A stretch of 64,000 nt of DNA from Palsa-1447 sp964414785 (GTDB lineage: Bacteria; Verrucomicrobiota; Verrucomicrobiia; Opitutales; Opitutaceae). The notes under the pieces were generated by a model. It did not search any database. It was given only the letters and a program-made list of their open reading frames with translations, and had not been told where the DNA came from. Below are positions 15,015 to 24,482 of the stretch, piece by piece (positions within the stretch are counted from its first letter, which is position 1; the number at the start of each line of letters is the position of its first letter). The stretch is taken from contig CAYPXZ010000014.1 in NCBI GenBank assembly GCA_964414785.1, positions 1 to 64,000 on the forward strand, given 5' to 3'. The translations under genes and the position numbers were made by a program.

Positions 15015-18000
15015 GGGCGTCCCTCGGCTCGACCTCGATCTTGTCGAGGAGGACGGAGTTCCATTCCTCCTCGTGCCCCTCGATGACGATCCGGTTGGCG
15101 CCGGCCGCAAGCGTGGCCGGCACGTCGAGGCTCGTCCATGCCCCGGCCGTCGGGGGCATGGGGAGCTTCTCCGCGGGATGGGCCCCCACGGCGATCGTGA
15201 GCGCGACGGGGAGCTTCTGGCTGCTCGAGTAGGTGATGCGCAGGGTCGAGGGGCCGCCTGCGCCGGCGTCCACGCCGAACGTCAGGCTGCTGCCGTTTCG
15301 CCCGAGGTTCTGGACGTAGCCCAGGGGCCGGGCGGCCTCGCCGATGCCGGCAAGCCCGGCGACCCCGCGGCGGAAGGCGAGCGCCGCAGGGTAGGTCGAC
15401 AGCGGCGCGGCGGCGGGTTCAAGGCGCAACGTGTTGAGGGAGGCCCCGGCCGAGTCGACGTAGACGAGCAGGCTCGTCTCGCCCGGGTTCAGGTAGACGT
15501 TGGGAATCCTCACGTCGGCGAAGGCGTCGCCTCCGCCGGTGGCGGGCACCTCGACCGACGCCACGGTCTGGTCGAGCGCGACCAGGTGGAACCTTCCGCC
15601 GCCCGAGGCGCTGGCCGCGCGCACCGTCAGGTCGAAGTAGCCCCCGTTTCCGGAGTCGATCGTGTAGCGCGCCCATTCCCCTGGCTGCAGGCCGGCGAGC
15701 GCGTAGCCGCCGCCGGCGTCCGAGGTGGCGGCGAGGCCGAAGTCGTCGCCGCGGTAGAGCCTCTTCTCGGGAAGGCGCCGGGTCGAGTGGAACGCGATCC
15801 CCTCGCCCCCGTTGTCGTAGTTGGCCGCCTTGAGGGTCGCCGGGAGGCTGGGCGGGGGATAGAAGTGGGGGATGGGCCTGCCCCCGGAGCCCGCGGCCTC
15901 GCCCTTGGGGTCGATCACGTCGGCGACCAGGGTCGGGGCAAGCCGCTCGGGCAGCCGGGTGCCGTCGAGCTTCACCTCAAGGTCGTGGCTGGCGACCCCC
16001 AAGGCCGCGAAGGCGACCGAGAGCACGCGCGTTTCGGCGTCCCAGGACCATGTTTCGGCCTTGGGCCTGGCCCCGTCGACCGCCAGCGAGGAGGGGGTCT
16101 CGCGCAGGTGGAAACGCACGCGGTAGCGGCTCGGCGTGTACCGCTTGTTGGACTCCTCGATCGTGAAGCGGACCGCCCCTTCGGTCTCCTCGCAGGTGAA
16201 GCGCGTCACCGTGTAGTCGCCCGACTCGTAGGCGAAGCTGCGGCCGTCGTCGCGGTAGAGGGTGAAGTCCGACTTTCCCGAGGGAAACACCTCGAGCGTC
16301 AGGGGATCCCACGGCTTCTCGGAGGTGTTCCTCATGTCGGGCGCCATGGGAATGATGGCGCCGGGGCGCACCGCCACCGGGATCCGGTTCTGGGGCGCGG
16401 CGACGACCCACTCGCGACCGCCCTGGTAGTCGTAGCCGGTGTCCCAGTCGACCCACGTCCCCTTCGGGAAGTAGACCTTCCGGTTGGACTGGCCCTCGTA
16501 GAGCACGGGGGCGACCAGAAGCTCGCTTCCGAACATGTACTGGTCCCCCGCCGCCGCCACGGCCCCGGCGTCGTCCGGGAACTCGAGGGCCATCGGACGC
16601 ACGATCGGCAGGCCCTTTCGGCTCGCGATCCAGGCGTGGGAGTAGATGTAGGGCATCAGGCGGTAGCGCTGCTGCAGGTAGTGCTTGGTGCCCTGCTCCG
16701 TGGCCGGCCCGAAGGCGTAGGGCTCGGGCGCGCCGCCGGCCTTGTGGGCCCGGGTGATCGGGGCAAAGGCCGAGAACTGCATCCACCGCTCATACAGCCG
16801 CGCGTGGGCCCCGAGCATGTCGTCCTTGTAGTAGCCGACGAGGAACCCGCCCGTGTCGCATGCCCAGTACACCAGGCCCGACAGGCTCGAATTGAGCATC
16901 TCAGGCGGGTGCGCCCGGTAGGTGGCGTAGTCGCTGTAGATGTCGCCCGTCCAGACGGCCCCGTGGTGCCTCTGGAACCCCGCCGGGCCCGCGCGCGACA
17001 GGATGAACGGCCGCTGCTCGGGGTTCACGGCGAGCTGGACGCCCTCGAAGCTCATCGTGCACAGGAGCGAGTACTCGTTGTGGATCTCGGGGGGGCGGCC
17101 CGCGAAGTAGTGGGTCTGCGCGGGCTCGCCCTCCGGCTCGTCCAGGTCGAGCCACCAGCCGGCGACGCCGGACTCGTTGAGCTTGCGGGTCTGGGGCCAG
17201 AGCCAGTCGTTGATCTTCGGGTGCGTGAAATCCAGGAGCATCCCGCCGTAGTACCCGGCCTGGATGGGGTTGCCCTTGCCGTCGGTCGCGAAGACCCCGA
17301 GCGCCCAGCCGGTGGCGAAGGTCGGCGACTCCGTCTTCACCATGGGCCCCGACTGGGACATCACGATCCTGACGCCCTTCTTCGCGTAGTCGGCGATCTT
17401 CTGGGCCGGCGTCAGCCCGCCTGCCGTGTCGATCCATCGCTTGGCCCAGACATAGTCGGTGACGACCTCCGGCCAGTCGGCGTCGATCACCATGACGTCG
17501 ACCGGGAAGCCGCGGGCGGAGAGCTGCCTGTAGGCCTCGTCGAGGGAGGTCCAGTCGTAGTAGGTGCACTTGCTCTGCCAGTAGCCCAGGGCCCAGAGGG
17601 GCGGCAGGGACGGGCGGCCGGTGAGGCTCGTGTAGCGCTCGATGACGTCCGCCAGCCGCGGGCCGTCGATGACATAGAAGTCGACCTCGCCGCCGTCGGC
17701 GTCGAGGCGCAGCTGGTCGGCCTGCGCGTGGCCCAGGTCGAAGCGAAGGCGGTGGACGTTGTCGAAGAAGACGCCGTAGGCGTGGCCGTCGCGGCCCGTG
17801 CTCAGGAGGAGCGGAACGGGGTACTCGGCGGTGACGTTGCCCGAGTTGATCTGCTGGCCCTCCCAGAGCTCGCGGACGACCCCCCGGCGGTTGAGCCGCC
17901 CGTTGTTGTGGTTGTCCTGCCCGAGGCCAAAGAGGCGTTCGGAGGGGGCCAGAGCCTCGGTGAGGGTCCACGCCCCGTCGGCCTGGGGCACGGCGACGCT

Positions 18001-18363
18001 CACGCGGGAGAGGAGCTCGGGCCCCCCGTTCGCGCGGACCGTGAGCTCCATCGAGTGCCGGTCGACCTCGACGCTCAGGGCGCCCGTGTCGACCGTCACC
18101 ACGCTGGCATTCTCGGACTGGGTCAGGGGGCTGCGGGCCTCCGGCGCCGTCTCCATCGCGAGCGAGGGCTTGCGCGCGAACTCCCCCGACGGCTTCACCC
18201 AGATGCGGGCGATGTGGGGCTCGAGGGCCTCGACCCGGATCCGGCTTCCCGAAAGGCCGGTCACGGTCACCTGCTCGGCGGCTGCGCCCGCGGGCGCGGC
18301 GAGGGTTGCGGGGGCGAGCACCACAAGGGCGCCGGCCAGGCAGACAAGGGTTCGGGTGTCCAT
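15001..18363 (-). CDS. Secreted GH31 alpha-glycosidase with C-terminal binding modules
   Basis: 1120 aa from ATG 18363. Signal peptide (LVCLAGALVVLAPATLAAPA), a GH31 N-terminal beta domain, then the catalytic barrel: GWWLDLDEPE carries the nucleophile Asp, and WTGDIYSDY the acid/base Asp. Also seen are LVYWACDTGGF and YFPKGTWVDW, both characteristic of the family. After about residue 800 come a CBM6-like module (NYDNGGEGIAFHSTRR through LQPGEWARYTI) and a second galactose-binding-like domain. Likely acts on plant or microbial alpha-glucans or xyloglucan fragments in the periplasm; specificity cannot be read. The long reading frame extends upstream to 18549, but 18363 gives the signal peptide. 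Confidence 0.9.
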   Translation of the reverse strand: MDTRTLVCLAGALVVLAPATLAAPAGAAAEQVTVTGLSGSRIRVEALEPHIARIWVKPSGEFARKPSLAMETAPEARSPLTQSENASVVTVDTGALSVEVDRHSMELTVRANGGPELLSRVSVAVPQADGAWTLTEALAPSERLFGLGQDNHNNGRLNRRGVVRELWEGQQINSGNVTAEYPVPLLLSTGRDGHAYGVFFDNVHRLRFDLGHAQADQLRLDADGGEVDFYVIDGPRLADVIERYTSLTGRPSLPPLWALGYWQSKCTYYDWTSLDEAYRQLSARGFPVDVMVIDADWPEVVTDYVWAKRWIDTAGGLTPAQKIADYAKKGVRIVMSQSGPMVKTESPTFATGWALGVFATDGKGNPIQAGYYGGMLLDFTHPKINDWLWPQTRKLNESGVAGWWLDLDEPEGEPAQTHYFAGRPPEIHNEYSLLCTMSFEGVQLAVNPEQRPFILSRAGPAGFQRHHGAVWTGDIYSDYATYRAHPPEMLNSSLSGLVYWACDTGGFLVGYYKDDMLGAHARLYERWMQFSAFAPITRAHKAGGAPEPYAFGPATEQGTKHYLQQRYRLMPYIYSHAWIASRKGLPIVRPMALEFPDDAGAVAAAGDQYMFGSELLVAPVLYEGQSNRKVYFPKGTWVDWDTGYDYQGGREWVVAAPQNRIPVAVRPGAIIPMAPDMRNTSEKPWDPLTLEVFPSGKSDFTLYRDDGRSFAYESGDYTVTRFTCEETEGAVRFTIEESNKRYTPSRYRVRFHLRETPSSLAVDGARPKAETWSWDAETRVLSVAFAALGVASHDLEVKLDGTRLPERLAPTLVADVIDPKGEAAGSGGRPIPHFYPPPSLPATLKAANYDNGGEGIAFHSTRRLPEKRLYRGDDFGLAATSDAGGGYALAGLQPGEWARYTIDSGNGGYFDLTVRAASASGGGRFHLVALDQTVASVEVPATGGGDAFADVRIPNVYLNPGETSLLVYVDSAGASLNTLRLEPAAAPLSTYPAALAFRRGVAGLAGIGEAARPLGYVQNLGRNGSSLTFGVDAGAGGPSTLRITYSSSQKLPVALTIAVGAHPAEKLPMPPTAGAWTSLDVPATLAAGANRIVIEGHEEEWNSVLLDKIEVEPRDALKAP

Positions 18364-18540
18364 GCGGGGGTGGTGCACGATGGGCCAAGAATCGGCCCGC
18401 CGGGCCCGGTTGGCAACCCCCGGGGCGCCCAGGGGGCCCTTCCCGCCGTTTAGGCTTCCCTTTTTAGGCCAGGCTTGGTTGACCTTGGGACCCGCCGTGC
18501 ACTGGGTCCGACCCCGCGGCGCCAAGCACACAAGCACTTC

Positions 18541-19011
18541 ATGCGACATACGATCTCAGTCCTCGTTGAGAACAAGTTCGGGGTTTTGGCCCGCGTCGCC
18601 GGAATGATCTCCGGCCGCGGCTTCAACATCGACTCGCTCAACGTCGCGCCGACCCACGACGCCTCGCTGTCGAGGATCACGATCGTCCTCAAGGGGGACG
18701 ACGCGGCGCTCGACCTGTGCACCAAGCAGCTGCGCAAGCTTGTGAACGTGGTGGAGGTCATGGACTTCAAGGAAGGCCAGACGATCGCCCGCGAGCTGGT
18801 CCTGGTTAAGGTCAAGGCCGACGCCAAGACCCGCCCCGAGGTGCTCCAGATCAAGGAGATCTTCCGCGCCAAGATCGCCAACCTGGCCCACGACTCCCTC
18901 ATCATCGAGGTGACGGGCGACGAGGAGAAGATCTCGGCGTTCCTCGGGCTCCTCGAGCCCTTCGGGGTCCTCGAGATCGCGAGGACCGGCCGCCTGGCCC
19001 TCACCCGCTAG
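18541..19011 (+). CDS. ilvN: Acetolactate synthase small (regulatory) subunit
   Basis: 156 aa. MRHTISVLVENKFGVLARVAG followed by GRGFNIDSLNV is the conserved ACT domain that binds valine; the C-terminal half (LVLVKVKADAKTRPEV) is the ALS_ss_C domain. It activates the catalytic subunit and gives it feedback sensitivity in branched-chain amino acid synthesis. No catalytic subunit (ilvB) is next to it. The divergent GH31 gene starts 178 bp upstream, so promoters for both must lie in 18364-18540. Followed by ilvC after 25 bp. Confidence 0.93.
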   Translation: MRHTISVLVENKFGVLARVAGMISGRGFNIDSLNVAPTHDASLSRITIVLKGDDAALDLCTKQLRKLVNVVEVMDFKEGQTIARELVLVKVKADAKTRPEVLQIKEIFRAKIANLAHDSLIIEVTGDEEKISAFLGLLEPFGVLEIARTGRLALTR

Positions 19012-19036
19012 CACGAAACCCTTTTCCCAACTTACC

Positions 19037-20062
<1,026 letters not shown>

Positions 20063-20099
20063 CCCCGCCTGCGTCGCACCGGACGTGGGGTGCCCGATC

Positions 20100-20957
20100 A
20101 TGGGTAAGAAGCTGATCCTCGCCACCCGCAAGAGCCCCCTGGCCCTTGCGCAGGCGGAGCTATCCGCGGCCTACCTTCGCGAGCGCCTCGGCGTCGAGTG
20201 CGACCTCATGAAGCTCGTCACGACCGGCGACCGGCAGGCCGAGTGGTCGCTCGAGGAGAAGGGCGGCAAGGGGCTCTTCACGCGCGAACTGGAGGCGGCC
20301 CTCCTCAGGGGCGAGGCCGACGTCGCGATCCACAGCGCCAAGGACCTGCCCGGCGGGTCGGTCGACGGGCTTACGATCGCCGGATACCTCCCGCGCGAGG
20401 ACACGAGGGACATGCTGATCCTGCGCTCGGGGGTCGGTGCGCCCAAGACGATCGCAACCAGCAGCCCGCGCCGCCGCCAGCAGGCGGCGGCCCTGTTTTC
20501 GGGCGTCGAGTTCACCGAGATCCGGGGAAACGTGGACACGCGGCTAAGGAAGATCGCGGAACAGCGGGTCGCCGACGGCACGATCCTCGCCGCGGCGGGG
20601 CTGAAGCGCCTCGGGATCGGCTCCTGGCCCGGGGTCGAGTTCCACGCCATGGGCTTTGAGAGCATGGTCCCCGCCGTCGGCCAGGGCGCCATCGGCGTCC
20701 AGTGCCGCACGGCCGACCTCGCCCGCTTTGCGGGCGTCTTCGACCCGCTCACCGCGCGCGGGATGGGGCTTGAGCGGGCGATCCAGACGGCGCTCGGCGG
20801 CGGATGCCAGACGGCCATGGGCGCCTACGCGACGGCCGACACGCTCTATTTCTTCCACGAGAAGGTGGGCCGCCACACGCTGCCGCTTTCGGAGCGCGAC
20901 TTCGCAGAACCGGATGCCGCCGCCGCGAGGATACTCGCCGGGCTCGGGCTCAGGTAG
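20100..20957 (+). CDS. hemC: Hydroxymethylbilane synthase (porphobilinogen deaminase)
   Basis: 285 aa from ATG 20100, slightly short for the family (about 300). LATRKSPLALAQAE at the start, GGKGLFTRELEAALL and DVAIHSAKDLP, then QGAIGVQCR, are standard HemC motifs. The Cys in GGGCQTAMGAYA is the dipyrromethane cofactor attachment site. Polymerises four porphobilinogens to hydroxymethylbilane in heme/siroheme synthesis. The shortfall is at the C-terminus. hemD follows after 12 bp. Confidence 0.95.
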   Translation: MGKKLILATRKSPLALAQAELSAAYLRERLGVECDLMKLVTTGDRQAEWSLEEKGGKGLFTRELEAALLRGEADVAIHSAKDLPGGSVDGLTIAGYLPREDTRDMLILRSGVGAPKTIATSSPRRRQQAAALFSGVEFTEIRGNVDTRLRKIAEQRVADGTILAAAGLKRLGIGSWPGVEFHAMGFESMVPAVGQGAIGVQCRTADLARFAGVFDPLTARGMGLERAIQTALGGGCQTAMGAYATADTLYFFHEKVGRHTLPLSERDFAEPDAAAARILAGLGLR

Positions 20958-20969
20958 CGGCCGGATCCC

Positions 20970-21761
20970 ATGTCCGAACCCAGGAAACTTCCCCTCTCGG
21001 GCCGGCGGGTCGTCGTGACCCGCACGCGGGAGCAGGCGTCCGACTTGGCCGCGAAGCTTGCGGTGCTCGGGGCAGAGGTGGTCGAGCTGCCCGTCATCCG
21101 GATATCCAGGGAGATATCGAAGCAGGCTCTGGCCGACGTGATGCTGGAGCTCGGCGGCTACGACTGGCTCGTGTTCACGAGCGCCAACGGGGTCCACAAC
21201 TTCTTCGGGGAGTTCTTTCGGCTCTTCGACGACATCCGCTCGCTCGGCCTCGTGCGGATCGCCTGCATCGGCGAGTCGACGGCCAGCGCGGTGGCGGAGC
21301 TCAAGCTGAAGGTCGAGTGCATGCCGAAGAAGGCGACCGCGGAGGCGCTCGCCGGGGAGCTGATCGACACCGGCAGCATGGACAACGCGAAGGTGCTGGT
21401 CATCACCGGAAACCTGAACCGGGATACCCTGGTGATGAAGCTTGTCGAGGCCCGGGCCATCGTGGACTGCCTGCAGGTCTACAAGACGGAGCCGGTCGAC
21501 CTGTCGGCCGACCCCGCGGCCGCCCAGTACCGGGCGCGGGGCGCCGACGCGGTCCTCTTCGCAAGCTCGTCCTCGGCGCAGAGCTTCGTCGACCAGGGCG
21601 CGTCCCTCTCGCTCGCGAGGGGCGCCACGAAGCCCCTCTTCGGCAGCATCGGCCCGCAGACGAGCGAGACGATGCGCAAGGTAGGGCTCGGCGTGGACTT
21701 CGAGGCGCCAAAGCCCGGGATCGACGAGCTGGTGGCCGAGCTCCTCAGGGTCCTGGGATAA
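20970..21761 (+). CDS. hemD: Uroporphyrinogen-III synthase
   Basis: 263 aa. Two Rossmann-like lobes; GRRVVVTRTREQASDLAAKL opens lobe 1 and WLVFTSANGVHNFF is the conserved active-site cleft strand. Lobe 2 has DAVLFASSSSAQSF and IGPQTSETMRKVG. Closes hydroxymethylbilane with D-ring inversion. HemD is poorly conserved generally, so position right after hemC adds weight. trpF begins 4 bp after its stop. Confidence 0.92.
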   Translation: MSEPRKLPLSGRRVVVTRTREQASDLAAKLAVLGAEVVELPVIRISREISKQALADVMLELGGYDWLVFTSANGVHNFFGEFFRLFDDIRSLGLVRIACIGESTASAVAELKLKVECMPKKATAEALAGELIDTGSMDNAKVLVITGNLNRDTLVMKLVEARAIVDCLQVYKTEPVDLSADPAAAQYRARGADAVLFASSSSAQSFVDQGASLSLARGATKPLFGSIGPQTSETMRKVGLGVDFEAPKPGIDELVAELLRVLG

Positions 21762-21765
21762 GGGT

Positions 21766-22419
21766 ATGATCGACGGGATACAGCTCAAGGTCTGCGGGCT
21801 GACGACCCTCGTGGACGCCGAGGCATCGGATGCCTGCGGGGCGGACTACCTCGGGTTCAATTTTTACGCGAAGTCCCCGAGGCACATCTCCCTGGCCCAG
21901 TACCGCTCCATGGCCTCGCGGCTGCCCCCCCGGCGCAAGGTGGCGGTATCCGTCGAGCCGGGCCTGCCCGAGCTCGTGGCGATGAGGGACGCCGGCTTCG
22001 ACCGGTTCCAGGTCCATTTCCGGCACGACCTGCCCGCCGGCCTGATCGAGGGCTGGTCCAAGGCGGTCGGCCCCGAGAACCTCTGGCTGGCTCCCAAGCT
22101 TCCCCCCGGGGTGGACGTCCCGGGGGAATGGCTCAGCCTCTCGGAGGCCTTCCTGCTCGACACCTTCGACCCGGAACTCTTCGGCGGCACGGGCCGCACC
22201 GGCGACTGGGCGAAGTTCCGCAGGCACCGCGAGGCGAACCTGGGGAAGACCTGGATCCTCTCCGGCGGCCTTAGCCCCGGGAACGTGGCCGAGGCCCTCT
22301 TGGGCACGGGGGCCCGGTTCTTGGACGTCAACAGCGGCGTCGAATCCTCCCCCGGGGTGAAGGACCACGCGAAGCTCAAGGCCCTCGTGGCCGCCATCCG
22401 CGGTCCTAGGGCCCGTTGA
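21766..22419 (+). CDS. trpF: Phosphoribosylanthranilate isomerase
   Basis: 217 aa TIM barrel. The catalytic Cys is in LKVCGLT near residue 10, the phosphate-binding ends are WILSGGLSPGNV and DVNSGVESSPGVKD, and LLDTFDPELFGGTGRTGDW carries the catalytic Asp. The matching step is Amadori rearrangement of PRA in tryptophan synthesis. Unusually joined to hemC-hemD rather than to other trp genes. Its end overlaps the convergent ogt gene by 14 bp. Confidence 0.95.
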   Translation: MIDGIQLKVCGLTTLVDAEASDACGADYLGFNFYAKSPRHISLAQYRSMASRLPPRRKVAVSVEPGLPELVAMRDAGFDRFQVHFRHDLPAGLIEGWSKAVGPENLWLAPKLPPGVDVPGEWLSLSEAFLLDTFDPELFGGTGRTGDWAKFRRHREANLGKTWILSGGLSPGNVAEALLGTGARFLDVNSGVESSPGVKDHAKLKALVAAIRGPRAR

Positions 22420-22909
22420 CGGCCGCTCCCTCGAAGTCGAGGAGCCGGCGCTTCGTCGCCTCGCCAAACGCGTAGCCCGTCAGGGAGCCGTCCCCGCCGA
22501 TGACCCGGTGGCACGGGACCATGAGGCAGATGGGGTTCGTCGCGTTGGCCCTGCCGACGGCGCGCGGCGAACTCCCCACGGACCTGGCCACCTCGCCATA
22601 GGACCGGGTCTCGCCATAGGGGATCTCCCGAAGGGCGGCCCAGACCCGCCTCTGGAAGGGGGTGCCCGCCGGCGCAAGGCCGACCGAGAAGGCTCGACCC
22701 CTGCCACGGAACCAGTCCTGGACCTGCCTGCGGGCCGCTGCGGTTCGGCCCGCGTCCTCGACGAGCGTGGCTTCCCCGATTCGGCCCCGAAGCGCCGTCT
22801 CGCCGCCGAAGGCGGCCGCGGCCACGGAGCCTGCGGAGTCGACGGCGACAGAGAAGCTGCCGAGCGGGGTGGGGAACACACTGAAATGGAGGGTGGTTGG
22901 CTTGGTCAT
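22406..22909 (-). CDS. ogt: Methylated-DNA-protein-cysteine methyltransferase
   Basis: 167 aa. The methyl-acceptor Cys is in LMVPCHRVIGGDGSLTGY, and the DNA-binding helix region is ETRSYGEVARSVGSSPRAVG with the arginine finger. Removes O6-alkylguanine in a suicidal reaction. The ATG at 22909 overlaps the stop of the upstream Ada/AlkA-type gene by 4 bp, so both are one operon for alkylation repair. Start chosen at that overlap because the open frame continues artificially upstream. Confidence 0.93.
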   Translation of the reverse strand: MTKPTTLHFSVFPTPLGSFSVAVDSAGSVAAAAFGGETALRGRIGEATLVEDAGRTAAARRQVQDWFRGRGRAFSVGLAPAGTPFQRRVWAALREIPYGETRSYGEVARSVGSSPRAVGRANATNPICLMVPCHRVIGGDGSLTGYAFGEATKRRLLDFEGAAVNGP

Positions 22910-24345
22910 AGGGTCGGCTGGTTGATCTGCCAGAGGTGGGCGGTGGCGAGGCTCCTGTGCGGCGCGAAGACGGACATGAGCCGCAGCGTCGCGTCGGCGT
23001 CGGGCCTCTCCTCGAGGCGGAAGAGCGTCTTGAGGCCGCTCGTGACGCCGGTGTCGCCCAGGGGCACGCAGTCGGCGAACCCGAGGGAGCGCATCATCAG
23101 GTAGTTGACGGACCAGGGGCCCAGCCCGCGCACGGAGAGGAGGAGCCGCTCCGCCCGGGTGGCGGACATGGCGGGAAGCGCGGCGAGGTCGAGCTTGCCC
23201 TCTGCGACCAACCGGGCCGCGCCGATCAGGTACTCGGCCTTCTGCCTGGAGTACTGCCACGGGCGCAGGTCCGCGGGCTCGAGGCGCGCGACGGCGTCCG
23301 CCGTCGGCAGCGCATAGAGGCCGCCGGGGAGCCGCGTCCCGGTGTTCTCGACCAGACGGCGCTTCAGGACGCACGCGAAGGGAAGGTTGATCTGCTGGCC
23401 GATGATGCACCAGAGGAGCCCGTCGAGGACGCCGGGCGTCCGGATGAGGCGCAGGCCCTGGCGGCCCGCGACCAGGCGAGCAAGGCCGAGGCGCCGGGCG
23501 AGGCGCGAGAAGGCCGCCGCGTCCTGCTCGAGCCCGAGGATCCCGGCGACTAACCTGTGGGCGGCGGCGTTTAGGCCGGCCCCCTGGCCGGCCTCGGCGC
23601 CAAGGGAGACGGTCGCGCTCTCCTTGGTGAAGTCGATCCGCACGACCGCGGGGACGCCCCCGAGGTCGGCGGAGGTCTCGTAGGTCGAGCCCGTGAGGCG
23701 CTCGGTGATGCTCTGGGGATCCCTGCCGAGGGTGCGCAGCAGGTGGGCGAGCGGGTAGTCGGCGGGAAGGTGGATCCGGAAGGGGCCCGGTGAGCGGAGG
23801 CCACGGTAGTCCTTGGGCGTCATCCCGTTCTGCGCGCGGAAGTGCTCGTGGAAGGAGGAGAGCGACTCGAATCCGGATTCGGCCGCCACCTCCGCGAGCG
23901 GCGAGTCGCCGCCCATGAGAAGGCGCCTCGCGGCATCGACCCTCGCCCTCGTCAGGAGGTCGGCGGGCGTCGTGTGGTAGTGCTGGCGAAAAAGCTCGAA
24001 GCAGCGCGTCGTGCCGAAGCCCGAGCGGCGGACGATGGCCCGGGCGTCGGCGAACCTCCTGGGGCACACCCTCACCTCGGCGACGAGCGTCTCTATCGAC
24101 TCCAGGACGGGATCGGCCCCCTTGGCGAAGTCGTCGGGGTGGCACTTCCTGCAGGCGCGAAGGCCCGCCGCCCGGGCCTCCTCGCACGACGCGAAGAACC
24201 GCACGTTCTCGGGCCTGGGCTTGCGGGCCCGGCAGGACGGCAGGCAGTAGATCCCGGTCGTCAGGACGCCCGTGAAGAACCGGCCGTTCCAGGCGGGATC
24301 GCTCGCGAGGAAGCGCGAATACATGTGGGCGTGGGTCATTCTCAT
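22906..24345 (-). CDS. Ada-type regulator fused to AlkA DNA glycosylase
   Basis: 479 aa from ATG 24345. N-terminal Ada zinc domain (YCLPSC and CRKCHPD, four Cys; the first pair holds the methyl-phosphotriester acceptor), then an AraC-type double HTH (FESLSSFHEHFRAQNGMTP), then the AlkA glycosylase with a helix-hairpin-helix and GLGPWSVNYLMMRSLG followed by the catalytic Asp in PLGDTGV. Removes 3-methyladenine-type lesions and probably activates its own transcription on methylation. The E. coli Ada partner domain Ogt is separate here and lies next in the operon. Confidence 0.92.
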   Translation of the reverse strand: MRMTHAHMYSRFLASDPAWNGRFFTGVLTTGIYCLPSCRARKPRPENVRFFASCEEARAAGLRACRKCHPDDFAKGADPVLESIETLVAEVRVCPRRFADARAIVRRSGFGTTRCFELFRQHYHTTPADLLTRARVDAARRLLMGGDSPLAEVAAESGFESLSSFHEHFRAQNGMTPKDYRGLRSPGPFRIHLPADYPLAHLLRTLGRDPQSITERLTGSTYETSADLGGVPAVVRIDFTKESATVSLGAEAGQGAGLNAAAHRLVAGILGLEQDAAAFSRLARRLGLARLVAGRQGLRLIRTPGVLDGLLWCIIGQQINLPFACVLKRRLVENTGTRLPGGLYALPTADAVARLEPADLRPWQYSRQKAEYLIGAARLVAEGKLDLAALPAMSATRAERLLLSVRGLGPWSVNYLMMRSLGFADCVPLGDTGVTSGLKTLFRLEERPDADATLRLMSVFAPHRSLATAHLWQINQPTL

Positions 24346-24482
24346 GGGCCGGGTCTCTCTCGACGGCGCCACATTAGCAAACTCGGGCGCCCGTGTCGTC
24401 CGCATTATTCCGCGGCAATTTCGCGCAGGGCGCTTGCCGCACGCTCCCCCCGGGGGGTACGATTGATGCTCTAGGATCAACG

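Noticed and set aside
15073..18453. A 1126-codon plus-strand open frame opposite the GH31 gene
   Set aside because: It is a shadow of the GC-rich minus-strand gene; its translation is rich in Gly, Arg, Val and Pro without domains.
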